From contig OZ010786.1 of NCBI GenBank assembly GCA_963932465.1, positions 446,388,619 to 446,452,618 of the forward strand: a stretch of DNA of 64,000 nucleotides, written 5' to 3'. Positions 47,264 through 57,208 of the stretch are shown piece after piece. Below the pieces are notes generated by a model. That model saw only the letters and a list, made by a program, of their open reading frames with translations, ran no database searches and was not told the DNA's origin. The stretch's first letter is position 1, and each line of letters opens with the position of its first letter. This DNA is from Maratus speciosus. Taxonomy: Eukaryota > Arthropoda > Arachnida > Araneae > Salticidae. Both the position numbers and the translations under genes were made by a program.

Positions 47264-49929
47264 TATCCACGTTCCACGTACAATTTCCGGCTTGTTAAAA
47301 TAATGACTAAGATATATCGAATACAACTGCTTTACAGCGTAGAAGATTTTAATTCAAATACTATATGTAGGGTAAATACACTTTTACCAAAATTTCTTAT
47401 TAGAAATTATCGCTTTATATAATCTCAGAAAAATTCGGTACTTTTTCAGTATAGGGAGCTTGGCGAGAGAAGAATATGTATTCGCTGGTTCGTATACACG
47501 CGCAATTTTTTTCATTATTTAAACAATTTGTTTAATCTAAAGAAGCTACTCTTATGGAACCTGTTTAGTATTAATCTATTTTTATATACAAACATAAATA
47601 AATTGCACATTAAATACAATTAGTTATATACAGCGTGATTCAAAATAAATGCCACAAAAAGACAAGTAAAGTTAAATTGGATTCGCAGCGCTGGAAGTAA
47701 TCATTTCTGTGTGACAGCGTCAAAATTAATCTGAAAATCAGAGAAAACGCATGCTTGAAAGTAAACATACATACGACCAAGTGACGCCATCTATGATTGA
47801 AATTTAGAATTAATTATTTTCATTCGCTTGAAGAAAACGTTCATCTTGAGAAGCATCTTACAAGGAAAGTCTCCATATGGGCATATTCAGAAAAATCTGA
47901 AAAAAAAAAAAATACAGAGTATTCTTCTCATGTGGATATATATTAGAAATGGACATTATTTAACGTATTTGGACAAGAAACATTGTTACTATGCTGGAAC
48001 CTAATATTCCATTAATATGTTACCGAAAAGTCCCTGTTAATTAAATAACATATGGTTTTAAATGGCAGCGTCTTCATTCATTTGCCTTAATCAAGAATTT
48101 AATTTCGTGCCTCTAAAATACAACAACATTCACTAAAAACGTCCTCAATCGTTTCTTTTGAGACGTGCGCAGCGCATCTTCATTCTCTAGTTATTGGAAA
48201 CTCTGTTAGGTGTGTGGTGCTAAAAGATTATTTTACATTTCATCAATCCCTAATGCATGAATAGTAACAACTTTCAGCACTAATTAAACGCTTTTTCGGC
48301 TCGGTGCCTGGTACTAGGTCACCACCATCACATACTTTCTCCGATTCTGATTGTGCAAAGTAGAGCATAAACGAAACACTGAAACATATAGTAAATCAGA
48401 AAAACCTCTGAAAATAGGTAAGAAAAAAGCTCATGCTTGACATGTTTTATACTCATGAATCATATATATATACTAATATATATATTGTTTGTTTTCATTT
48501 AGCATTTCCTTAACAAAAAGTCAAGTTTGACTTTCTAAAATCCAGCAACGTTTTGTCTAACTTTTGATCTAACTAGTTTTTTTTCAACTAAAAATACACT
48601 TTCGTGCTTCTTTTTTCTTGTTTTGCTTCTAATTTTCAATGAGTAAATTAAAAAATTTATATACCTATGAATTATATTGCCAAACATGTAGCTCAGTTAC
48701 ATATTAGAAATGAGGAATATGAATTACAATGAATTTCTTTGAACATGGAGTTGCATAAATTCAGGAATTTTTTTTTTTTTTTTAGATAGCACAACAACAC
48801 CCCTGTTCAATATTTTGAACTAAAATTGAACAATTATACAAAATTTAAAAGTGTCGATTTCTACCTCTCTCCCCCTCCATCCCCCCCCCCCCCACCCCAC
48901 CCCACCCCAAAAAAAGCAAAACGCGAGTTTAGAATTATTAAATTTATAAAAAGTACCTTTTGCAACGTTTAAGTAAAATGAATTTATTTATAAATTTATG
49001 CCTTAGAAATTTTAATTCTGATTTTGGATAAAAAATAACGAAACACTATTTGACTACATCCAAATAAAATGCAGGAATTTATAATTTTTTAACTGATTAG
49101 CGTATTTAAAACGTGTACATTAGAACTTGCATCGTTTTCAACTGAAAACCAACCACAGATAATTCCTTAATTCATTCGCATACATTTTCATTACGCCATC
49201 AATGCATCTACTTCTTAACATATAAAAGGTTGTTTTATCGTTTGGTAAGCATTTGAATAAACAGAGATAATACAACATCTTTGCAATTATTTATCTGTTA
49301 AAACTTTCTGCGGTCAATATAACGTTTGCTTATTTTGAAACATTTGATACAAAAGTGTTTTATATTAAAAAAAATACGCTAAAGGATTTTTTTATGATTT
49401 TTGTCTCAGAGGAAGGAATGAAAGAGTGTTTTGCACATCGAGCAATTATTATAAGGAAGTAATAGGAAAGGTTTTGACGTGCGTTGATATTTTGAATGAG
49501 AGATATTTATGGACAGTTTCTTTGAATATTTAAAAGGGTTATTACTACGTACTCATGGAGTTTGTTTGTTTTTTTGAGGGGGGGGGGGGGGGGAGGGTGA
49601 TTCCCGCACTATAAATTTCGCTTTTTGGCCAAGTATTTTTAATTTCTTCTTCTTTTTTTATTATTGTGTTTAATGTGGGCCGGAAAACATTTAATTTCTG
49701 TGATTTTATTTTGCTGAAAAAAAGAAAGAAAATAGCCTCCTGTAATTTGTGAGAAAACTTAATTTTAGTACAGTTATAATTCACTTGAAAAGCATATTTG
49801 TACGAACGAAATTTGCTTGGACGAATTTCATTTGATTAAAAGTATATAAATAATATTTTTGTGTTCTTGTGAAATTAGCTTTGAATATGCCTGATAGATA
49901 CGGTTGTTATGAAGTCGGGGATCAAATTT
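47264..49929. other. AT-rich DNA with homopolymer runs, no gene
   Basis: Nothing recognisable as coding. T run at about 48769-48783, C run with CCCCA repeats at 48879-48909, and G run at 49577-49594. A TACAGCGTGATTCAAAATAAA phrase at about 47629 resembles the terminus of some DNA elements, but no partner was found. Confidence 0.4.
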
Positions 49930-50770
49930 CTCTTTTTTAGTACTTTTCAGCGTAGTTGAAAAGTGTTTATGAATTCGGTTTGTTTATCCGTCTTTCTGTC
50001 CTTGTTCTAACTCGTGTACATGTTGACCGATTGCCATGAAATGGCTATATGTTATTCTTGGGCTTTAGTATGACTTGTTCGGTATTATAAATGAAATGTG
50101 TAGCATTTTTTGTTCATTTACAGGGCCATTCAAAAGAATTCCGTTACATTACGGTATATAGGCAAAAATTGCTTGCCGTATATTTTAATGATATTACAGT
50201 ATTGAGCTAAATAAAAAGTTCTTACTATAGAATATGGTGTGCATATAACTTATCGTTTATTTACAGGAACACACAAAAGTATTTGGGTATTAGAAGAAAA
50301 TGAGCAATAATTGAACTATTGAAGCCTACGCACAATAATTGCTGGAAGTGTGTTTTCATTTGTGGTAATATGTATTTTTTAATGTAACAATTTTTTAAAT
50401 AGGTGTGTATAAATTCTTGATCATATACAATGTCGAACAAAAGTTCTCAACAATATTCGTCTATTACGTGAAACTGCTGAGCGGAAATTTTTAACTGTGC
50501 TATGTGTTTAACTGAACTACTTTTAGCATACTGTGTACTATGCATACATATTTGTAGATCATGTACAGTGCTGCAGAAAAATTGTATATTTTAATGACTA
50601 TTCATGGTAATAGCAGAAATCGTGTTTTCAAATGCATTCTGCATTTTCTAAATTGTTCATTAAGACATCATCTTCCACCTTTGTAAATTGTGAAGTTTTG
50701 TTATAGTATTCTGAATGTGTTGGAAAGAGTTTCATAATCTATGCTGCAGGCATTTTTTTTTTTTTTTAGG
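49930..50770 (+). repeat. Decayed tandem repeat (~150-bp units) with a hairpin start
   Basis: The left part holds a hairpin, ACTTTTCAGCGTAGTTGAAAAGT. It is followed by CCGTCTTTCTGTCC and then by diverged units containing ATACAATG/ATGTACAGTG and CAxAAxxATT blocks, spaced about 140-155 bp. The last part (GTGTTGGAAAGAGTTTCATA) is shared with 41800-41860. The layout resembles the hairpin/minisatellite elements at 18.6 and 30.6 kb. Confidence 0.45.
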
Positions 50771-52504
50771 AATCGCGTTGTTAAAATTGTGTTTGATATT
50801 ATACAGTGCGTGTCTCTTATCCTTTACCAATAACTAATTTCTAAGCCGTTAGTTTTAGAGGTATAGCCAGTTGCAAAAATGTTTCAAATTTTGTTTTACA
50901 TCACATAAAAATCGATTTACATTACAACAATTACTTTTTAAATAGGTAAGGAATTACAAATTTTATGCAAGGCCTGGATCCTATAAGTTTTATTTTGAAA
51001 AAGTTTTCCATGTTCTAACAAGTAAAACAGCAAAAATTTATTTTTGTATGGTCAAAACTTACTGAGTTATGATACTTGGAATTTTATGAATTTTCAATAT
51101 TTTAATCACCATAAATGGAAAAAACATATTTTTAGTGTCAGAAAACGCCAAAAATGCATGAAATTCAAAGTATTATAACTAGGTAAGTTTTTGTAACGAT
51201 AAACTGATTCTGATTCATCTGAATATAAAACAGCATTTATAATTACGTCAAAAAATTATTTCAGACATTTTTTTTGAAAGTCCTCCTAATTAAAACATCT
51301 GTCGACCGGATACACAGCGATTAGTTATATGTTATAAAAATAACAGGTTGTTGGAACCTGTTACCTGTACAAGTGTGGAACGTTGTAACCTATTAACCAA
51401 AAGAAAGTATATTTCCCATCTCTAATATATATGTTTATAATTTTTTTTTTTGGAGGAACCCCGATACAACGTTCGTAAATAATATTGAAAATTTCGTTTA
51501 TTTGGCGATTTATTATCGGTTGGCGATGAAATGAAATTTTGAAAAATGCTTTTTTATATCGAATACACTTTAAGGTAAAAATGTTTCATTTTGAACTTGT
51601 TTAAATAAATTTAATGTAAATAACTTTAGTTTTGTCAGTTTTAGTTTTATTTAAGTATAGTTTTGTCATATCATATATGTATAATTAAAGTTAAATATCA
51701 AATTTTATGAAATAAAACACAATTAAAATAAATTAAAATTATTTCAATATCTCAAAATTAAGTCCAATTGAGCACTGTTGATTCAATTTTGTTACTATGG
51801 AAACGACAAATTCTTTGATATTGAAATAAATAACTGGTAAATGAATCTTGTCTTTATTTTGGGATACGCTTAAATATGTGAAAGTATTTTTTATATATGA
51901 AATTGTTTTTAAAGTAATAAAAATAAATAACAAGCAACATAAATATGTAATGCGAAAAAACATATTTATTAAACTCACCTATTGTTTATGTTTAAATTCA
52001 TTAAATACTATTTACATGCATTCTAAAAATCAATAACAAACAATTTTCATGTGCATTGAAATCGTTTGCTTTTGGCGAGGAAAAGTACTGCTCGCCAAAT
52101 CGAGTGTCGCTTTCGTCTTTTAGCGCCAAATACTCGAAAGTATTTTATTTTTTACAGACTTTTTACTGTAATTCCGCCGCTAAATTTGATTGATCGTTTA
52201 TTACATACATAAATAGTTTAATTGGTATTTTCTTCAAAATATTCTGAGTATGCCCAGTAAGGAGATCTGCCTTGTTAGTCCAAGTCACACTCCTGTACGA
52301 CAATTACTTGATTTTATATTGAATTTAAAAATGTGTCCAGGAACTTGTGGACACCCTGTACAGTTGAAATAATGCATAATAGAAAGATTATGTCTAAAAA
52401 TGTCACACCAAATTGATATTTGAAATTACACTAATTATAACATTTCACCACAAATCAGCTTACAATTTTTGAAACTATAAAATTATTTAAAATATTCGAA
52501 ATTC
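50771..52504. other. AT-rich DNA without a gene
   Basis: No coding sequence recognised. GGCGA-rich words (TTTGGCGATTTATT at about 51498; CTCGCCAAAT at about 52092) echo the MITEs of the 40-kb nest, but boundaries could not be drawn. Confidence 0.4.
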
Positions 52505-52568
52505 ATATCATAATATTAAAATATTTATTTGCTTAAAAGACGTTATGAAAAACACATTAAAAGTAAAC
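52505..52568 (+). repeat. Left arm of the GIY-YIG element inverted repeat
   Basis: It matches the reverse complement of 53245-53307. The one extra G in this arm (GACGTTATGAAAAAC against GACGTTATAAAAAC) creates the first ATG of the reading frame at 52545. Confidence 0.85.
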
Positions 52569-53222
52569 AAAAAAATTAATGAAGTTAATATGAAAAGGGT
52601 TGTAGCAAATTATTTCTCGGGTTTCATTGAACATATAAAAAATCATTTAAGAAATTTTGGGATATGTTTGATCGCGAAGCCGCCTCCGAAATTGAAGATG
52701 CTTTTGAATACTAAAATTGATCCTATTAATAGGGATAACCTATCAGGAGTTTATATGATTCCATTTATTAGGGAGGGAGGAATCAAAAATCATTACATAG
52801 GCATAACCCAACGTAAATTCAATATCAGATGTAAAGAACATATAGCGGACATAAAATATAATATAGATAATACTGCTTTATCCCGGCTAAATCAAATAGA
52901 GAACATTAACATACTTTTTAACGAGAGTAAAATAATCTACAGGTCTAATTTTTATTTACAATTAATCATAAGAGAATCCATTGAAATTTATTTAAGAGGT
53001 TCAGGAGTTTGTAAAGATACATTATCTTTTCGTATCCCGAATTTATGGGTTGAATGGTTGGACAACTTACGGTGTCGCGACATAGAGGGAACACGAGCAA
53101 TCGCCAAAATGTATGGCGCGTTATATGATGACTTGTTTATATTCGATGATTTTTTTCCATTTTTCATATGCATTTGTAATTTTTTGTTATACATTCTGAT
53201 GACGACTCGGAAAATGAGTTGA
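52545..53222 (+). CDS. GIY-YIG endonuclease-domain protein, PLE type, 225 aa
   Basis: The frame is open for 225 codons, the longest in the window and far beyond chance at this base composition. Residues 16-60 (YFSGFIEHIKNHLRNFGI, then KPPPKLKMLL) match the linker that precedes the nuclease in Penelope-like elements. The GIY-YIG domain follows: SGVYMIPF at 67-74, HYIGITQRKFNIRCKEH at 83-99, TALSRL at 110-115, NINILFNESKIIYRSN at 120-135, and RESIEIY at 143-149, whose glutamate is in the position of the metal-binding Glu. The first ATG lies in the left inverted repeat; the next, at 52590 (residue 16), is an alternative start. The family cuts DNA to prime reverse transcription. No reverse transcriptase is encoded here. 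The hydrophobic tail (about 200-215) is unusual and overlaps the end of the element. The lack of stops contrasts with nearly all other elements here, so it is either young or maintained. Confidence 0.7.
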   Translation: MKNTLKVNKKINEVNMKRVVANYFSGFIEHIKNHLRNFGICLIAKPPPKLKMLLNTKIDPINRDNLSGVYMIPFIREGGIKNHYIGITQRKFNIRCKEHIADIKYNIDNTALSRLNQIENINILFNESKIIYRSNFYLQLIIRESIEIYLRGSGVCKDTLSFRIPNLWVEWLDNLRCRDIEGTRAIAKMYGALYDDLFIFDDFFPFFICICNFLLYILMTTRKMS

Positions 53223-53225
53223 AAC
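53196..53225 (+). ncRNA. Hammerhead-core-like motif at the end of the GIY-YIG element
   Basis: CTGATGA (53196-53202), a potential stem CGACTC/GAGTTG with a 7-base loop, and GAAAC (53221-53225) occur in the order of a hammerhead ribozyme core (box CUGAUGA, stem II, box GAAA). Penelope-like elements are known to carry such ribozymes near their ends. Weak points: if the G of GAAA is left unpaired as required, the closing pair of stem II is poor, and I could not assign the cleavage site or stems I and III. The motif overlaps the stop codon of the reading frame. Confidence 0.3.
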
Positions 53226-53244
53226 ATGTAAATATAGATTTTTA

Positions 53245-53307
53245 ATTTACTTTTAATGTGTTTTTATAACGTCTTTAAAGCAAATAAATATTTTAATATT
53301 ATGATAT
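53245..53307 (-). repeat. Right arm of the GIY-YIG element inverted repeat
   Basis: It is the reverse complement of 52505-52568 with one substitution and one gap. It begins about 20 bases after the stop codon of the reading frame. Confidence 0.85.
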
Positions 53308-53729
53308 AATTAGCAGTGGACGTAATTTTGACTTAGTACTCGCACTTATTTATATTCGAAATTCAATAAAATTATCGTTTCATTTAGAAAAATTATCGTG
53401 TAAATGGAGGTAATTTGACATAGAAATAAATATACATGAATACGAACCATTAAAACTTATAAATTAATTCAGAAAATTGTTCAGTCAGGTATCGTTACAC
53501 AGGGTTGCTACTGGCGACTATTTTTTAATTCTACCTAGCACGACTTTCTCACAACAAAAATCGTTGGCGTACGGTTTGACAACATTTGCAAAACAAATAT
53601 ACTACAAAATTTATTTGTTTTTTAAATAGTGCTGTGAATAGAATAGAAAATTAGACGAACGTGGCAACCCTGTTACAGTACCCGACATCTACTATTTGTA
53701 CATAATAAAACAGATTTTTTAAAATTTAA
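53308..53729. other. AT-rich DNA without a gene
   Basis: No feature found. The phrases CAGGGTTGC (53501) and GGCAACCCTG (53664-53673) form an inverted pair about 170 bp apart and may be the ends of a small element. The block GTTACAC..GTTGCTACTGGC near 53494 has no counterpart elsewhere in the window. Confidence 0.35.
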
Positions 53730-54415
53730 GGGGGTCCAAGGCTAAAAATAAAAAAAAAATGCAATTATTTTATTGGCTTAAAGAAAATACTGAGTTTTTA
53801 GTGTTAAATACCGCAAACCGCATTCTTTTATCTTCATTACATCCAGAGATAAAATACCTTTTGCCTTGAGAAGCGATGTACTTTAATGTCACTTTAACTG
53901 ACTTTAACTTCATTTATATCAGAATGATTTTTTTCACAATTTGTCAAATTTAAAAGAATATATCTAAAGTTCCTTGCAAGATTTATATATGAAATTTTCA
54001 ACAGAGATTTTATACTCTATTTTTAACAAATTGTCTTCAGGATTTTTAATTTTGAGTGATAATTGTGAAAATATGCTGATTAATGCAAAACTCACTCATA
54101 AAAAAACTTCATTTTTTTCTAAGTTTTTCTTTTTAAAATTCATAATCAATATTTTAAGAAATCTTGAAGAAAAATTAAAATGACACATTTTATGTACACA
54201 AAAGTGTAAACATTTTGTAAATCGAGGAGGTACATCCTGTGTTATATCAAAAATTAAATATGTTTTAAATTTTAAAATTAAATTTAAAAAATATTTAAAA
54301 ATTTTCATATTTTGTTTACTTGCAATATTCTTATTATATTAAAACATACTTCGGAAAAAAATTTCATAACAAAATCTCTATAAATAAAAGAAATAGAATG
54401 TTGATCCCTGGACCC
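53730..54415 (-). mobile_element. GGGGATCC-TIR element, copy 2 (~686 bp)
   Basis: The left end GGGGGTCCAAGGCTAAAAAT and the right end TGATCCCTGGACCC are inverted repeats. The whole copy aligns, inverted, with 16393-17067: both hold the block GACTTTAACTTCATTTAT or its relatives, TAAAGTTCCTTGCAAGAT and ATTTTCAACAGAG. The flanks are TTTAA and TTTTAA, consistent with a short T/A target. There is no coding capacity. Confidence 0.8.
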
Positions 54416-55165
54416 TTTTAAATAGCAAACATTAGCAGTAATTGAAACATGATGTAAAGGTAAGACAACGAACTGTTTTCACATATTTAGCAAATAGACT
54501 GGATTAGATTGGATTTGTTTTTTTTTTTTCTTAAAGATATGTAAACACCTATAAAATTGCCTATTGCATTGTTAATTTTTCCAAAATTCGTCGATGTTTA
54601 TGATGAAAATATTTTGATTTATCTTAGCGATGCGCTTAATGAATTATTTTGAAAATCGAATGAATCATTGCAGCATGCGCAAATGCATAGCTGTTGCCCT
54701 TCGTGCTCTTTTTAATCAATTTAACCCAGAAAGTTTGTGAAAAATAATATTAAATAAAGGCAATAGAACAGTGGAACAATGTAATCTGCTTTATGGACTA
54801 CCTAGCTGCCTGGCAACTTTACATCCAGTGGAGAGGTGATCGTGTTGCAAGGGCATTAGGGAGCCTTAAAAAATAATATTTAGACGTGGCTGGTAGCCAC
54901 ATAAATAAAATACTTAAAAAATAATTAAGAGAAGAGTAACAAAATAATAAAAAGTGCATAAGTAATTTTCATAATAAATGAAAGAAAAAAAACAAAAAAG
55001 AAAATTTTAATTTGAAAAGAAAATTCCATTAGTTCCAAAAAAGAAAGGACAGGCGAGAAATCTACCGGGGGGGTACTCCATAAAAAAGACTCTTTTCAGA
55101 GACCATACATAAGTTAAGCTGAATAAAACGCTATATATATATCATATAAATAAAAGCTAAATTCA
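54416..55165. other. AT-rich DNA without a gene
   Basis: A GC-richer piece at 54780-54900 (TGGACTACCTAGCTGCCTGG) has no recognisable product. A G run lies at 55066-55072. Confidence 0.4.
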
Positions 55166-56692
55166 AAGCGATATAAGTAAGCGTACAATGTCAATGCTGG
55201 AATCTGGAGTTCATTGACACAGCTGCGCCATCTGGTGGACGGGGTGAATAATTCAAATACGCGGGTTTTCAGTATGACGGAATATCTACTATCTGAGCAT
55301 CTCTTGCTTATATTTTCTGAATCTGTACTCACTTATGGAAGATGAATCTTGTTTATTAGATTTATTGCAAAATATTTTTATTACAGTTGGTTTTGATAAA
55401 ATTATGTAAATTTTAAAAAAGATAGTCGCAATATCATTTTAATTTCGGGAGAAAAGCCCTAATGCTACGAAAGCATTACTGTCTTTTGCCCTTAAACTAA
55501 AATGGCATTGCGACCTTTTTTTAAGTACACATATTTTTATCAAAACAAGCTGTAACAAAAATATCTTGCAATAAATCTGGCAAACAAGATTCATCTTCTG
55601 TGAGTAAGTAAAAATCTAAAATTCGTAATTGAATTTTTAACAGGGATTCTCTAAATGGCTTTATATGTTTAAAAAATAAAATAAAATAAAATAAATCTAA
55701 TCTGGCGATTTTAGAAAAAATATTGAAGTTATTGCCTAGACTCGCAAAATATTTAAACAAATAAATGAAGAACACTTGCTCCTTTAATAGTACAGCATTT
55801 TAAATTAAAGTGATTTCGAATATAAAATGAAATGAATTTTAAATTAAATGAATGAAATATTTGTAAGTTAAATAAGATTAGTGCAATGCGATTAAGAGAA
55901 TATTGGAAATTTATTGTTTGCGCTTGATAAGCAAACAAAAAGACTTAAAATTGAATATTTTATTTATAATTAAATTCTATACCTATTCTAAACATTCATA
56001 AAGTATTCTCATCGGTAATACAACCGTGTATATCATTTTTTATAACTTTAGCACATCAAGAATTGAGTAAAAAATAAGACTACAAAATTCAATCTTTACA
56101 CATAACTACTTACTCATTTCTATGCGCCATTTTTCATTTTATTAAAAGAAAATAATTAAATTTGAGCGTATTTAAATCAACAACATTTGATAATATATAT
56201 TAAATAATATTTTATATTTTTTAATAAATTAAAGTTAAAATACGTAACTAACTTGTTTTTCTCTTTGGAAAAGGACATATATGAATTCTATAAGAAAAAT
56301 AATTTTCTTACAATTTCGAAAACTACAGTTATTCGATGTCCAAAATTTTGCCATTTTAACAAATAATATTAGTTCTAAAAAGAACTGTTTTTATTTAAAT
56401 AATTAACTATACTAAATAAGTCAAAAAACATGAATAAAAGTTACTAGAATGTTCTATTACTGTCAGAATATAATTGCTACAAACAAATGAAAATACAACG
56501 TTTGCGCTTGCGCAGTTATTTCATACATGAGAAATTAATAGATTATCTATAAAGAAAAAAACAGTTCGGCATCTTTATGTTATTCACCCCGTCCACTATG
56601 TGGCGTGCGACCTTGAATGATGTGACCTCGCCTTTAATCTGGCGGTTACCTCTCCCATTTAAGATAGGACGCTTACTTATATCGTTTTGGAA
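55166..56692. mobile_element. ~1.5-kb unit bounded by diverged inverted repeats
   Basis: The left block at 55167-55256 (AAGCGATATAAGTAAGCGT ... TGGTGGACGGGGTGAATAA) and the right block at 56582-56690 (TTATTCACCCCGTCCACTA ... ACGCTTACTTATATCG) are inverted relatives of about 100 bp. The interior is very AT-rich and contains a second, closely spaced inverted pair (55333-55407 and 55525-55600). This may be one MITE-like element or two insertions of one element in opposite orientation. Confidence 0.5.
55333..55600. repeat. Inverted pair, ~70-bp arms
   Basis: The plus-strand arm GAAGATGAATCTTGTTTATT... (55336-55405) and the minus-strand arm at 55600-55531 are about 85 percent identical. Both read without a stop for about 23 codons as EDESCLxDLLQxIFxTxxFDK. 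Differences fall at all codon positions and mostly change the residue, which argues against protein constraint. Confidence 0.65.
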
Positions 56693-56699
56693 CAGTGAA

Positions 56700-57208
56700 C
56701 AGTGAACAGCAGTGCAGTTCAATGGGATACCTAGTAGCAGTGCTACTCCACTCCCTGTAGATGAGTAAGTGTATAGCAAATCCTAGAGGAGCCATGAGGA
56801 AAGAGTTTAAGCGTAGTACATAGTACTACAATAAAAAAAAGAGAAGATAAAAATTTATTAAAATATGGAGAGGCTGAAAATTTCTGAGAGGGTAATCCGA
56901 GTACTACAGTATAAGTATAAGTAAAGATAAAATTAAGGATAGATAAAGATAAAAAGAAGGTGTTAACACTGTTCATAACATATAGCAAGACCGCTCCAAG
57001 CAAAGCAGGAGAAATATACCAAATCCCTTAAAACCAAAAAGGCTGTTTTCAGCGCCATACATTAAAAGTTTAAAAATTACAGTGAGTATAAGGCTTTACC
57101 AAGGTAAAGCAATATAGAAAGAATAATTTTTTTTTTTTTTTTTTTTTTTTTAATTTTAAAAATTATATAAGAAAAGAAAAGAGAATAAGTATCAGCCGAA
57201 GAGCGCGA
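56700..57208 (-). other. Probable 3' untranslated region of the Jockey copy
   Basis: On the minus strand this follows the ORF2 stop codon at 57209. It contains an A run (57128-57151 as T on the plus strand), a palindrome GCTTTACC..GGTAAAGC (57092-57109), GGCGCTGAAAACAGCC, and further on TTTATCTTTA-rich simple sequence. The A run could be the true 3' end or an internal A-rich tract; the palindrome and the later sequence look element-like, so the 3' end may reach about 56770. Confidence 0.4.

Larger units (their letters stand above)
52505..53307 (+). mobile_element. GIY-YIG element with ~63-bp terminal inverted repeats
   Basis: The left arm (52505-52568) starts ATATCATAATATTAAAATAT and the right arm (53245-53307) ends ATATTTTAATATTATGATAT. 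They match over about 63 bp with one substitution and one single-base gap. Between them lies one uninterrupted reading frame of 225 codons (52545-53222). The element is about 803 bp in all. The protein is the C-terminal linker and GIY-YIG nuclease region of a Penelope-like element, but no reverse transcriptase is present. Flanking bases do not show a clear duplication (AATTC left, AATTA right). It may be a truncated PLE with an inverted terminal copy, or a separate mobile cassette. Confidence 0.75.

Noticed and set aside
47093..47422. 109-codon plus-strand open frame
   Set aside because: It starts inside the AGGTGCG element and runs out of it. The related copies do not keep the frame.
55336..55600. 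Conserved short peptide EDESCL.DLLQ.IF read on both arms of an inverted pair
   Set aside because: Differences between arms fall at all codon positions and mostly change residues, so protein-level selection is not supported. Treated as a repeat.
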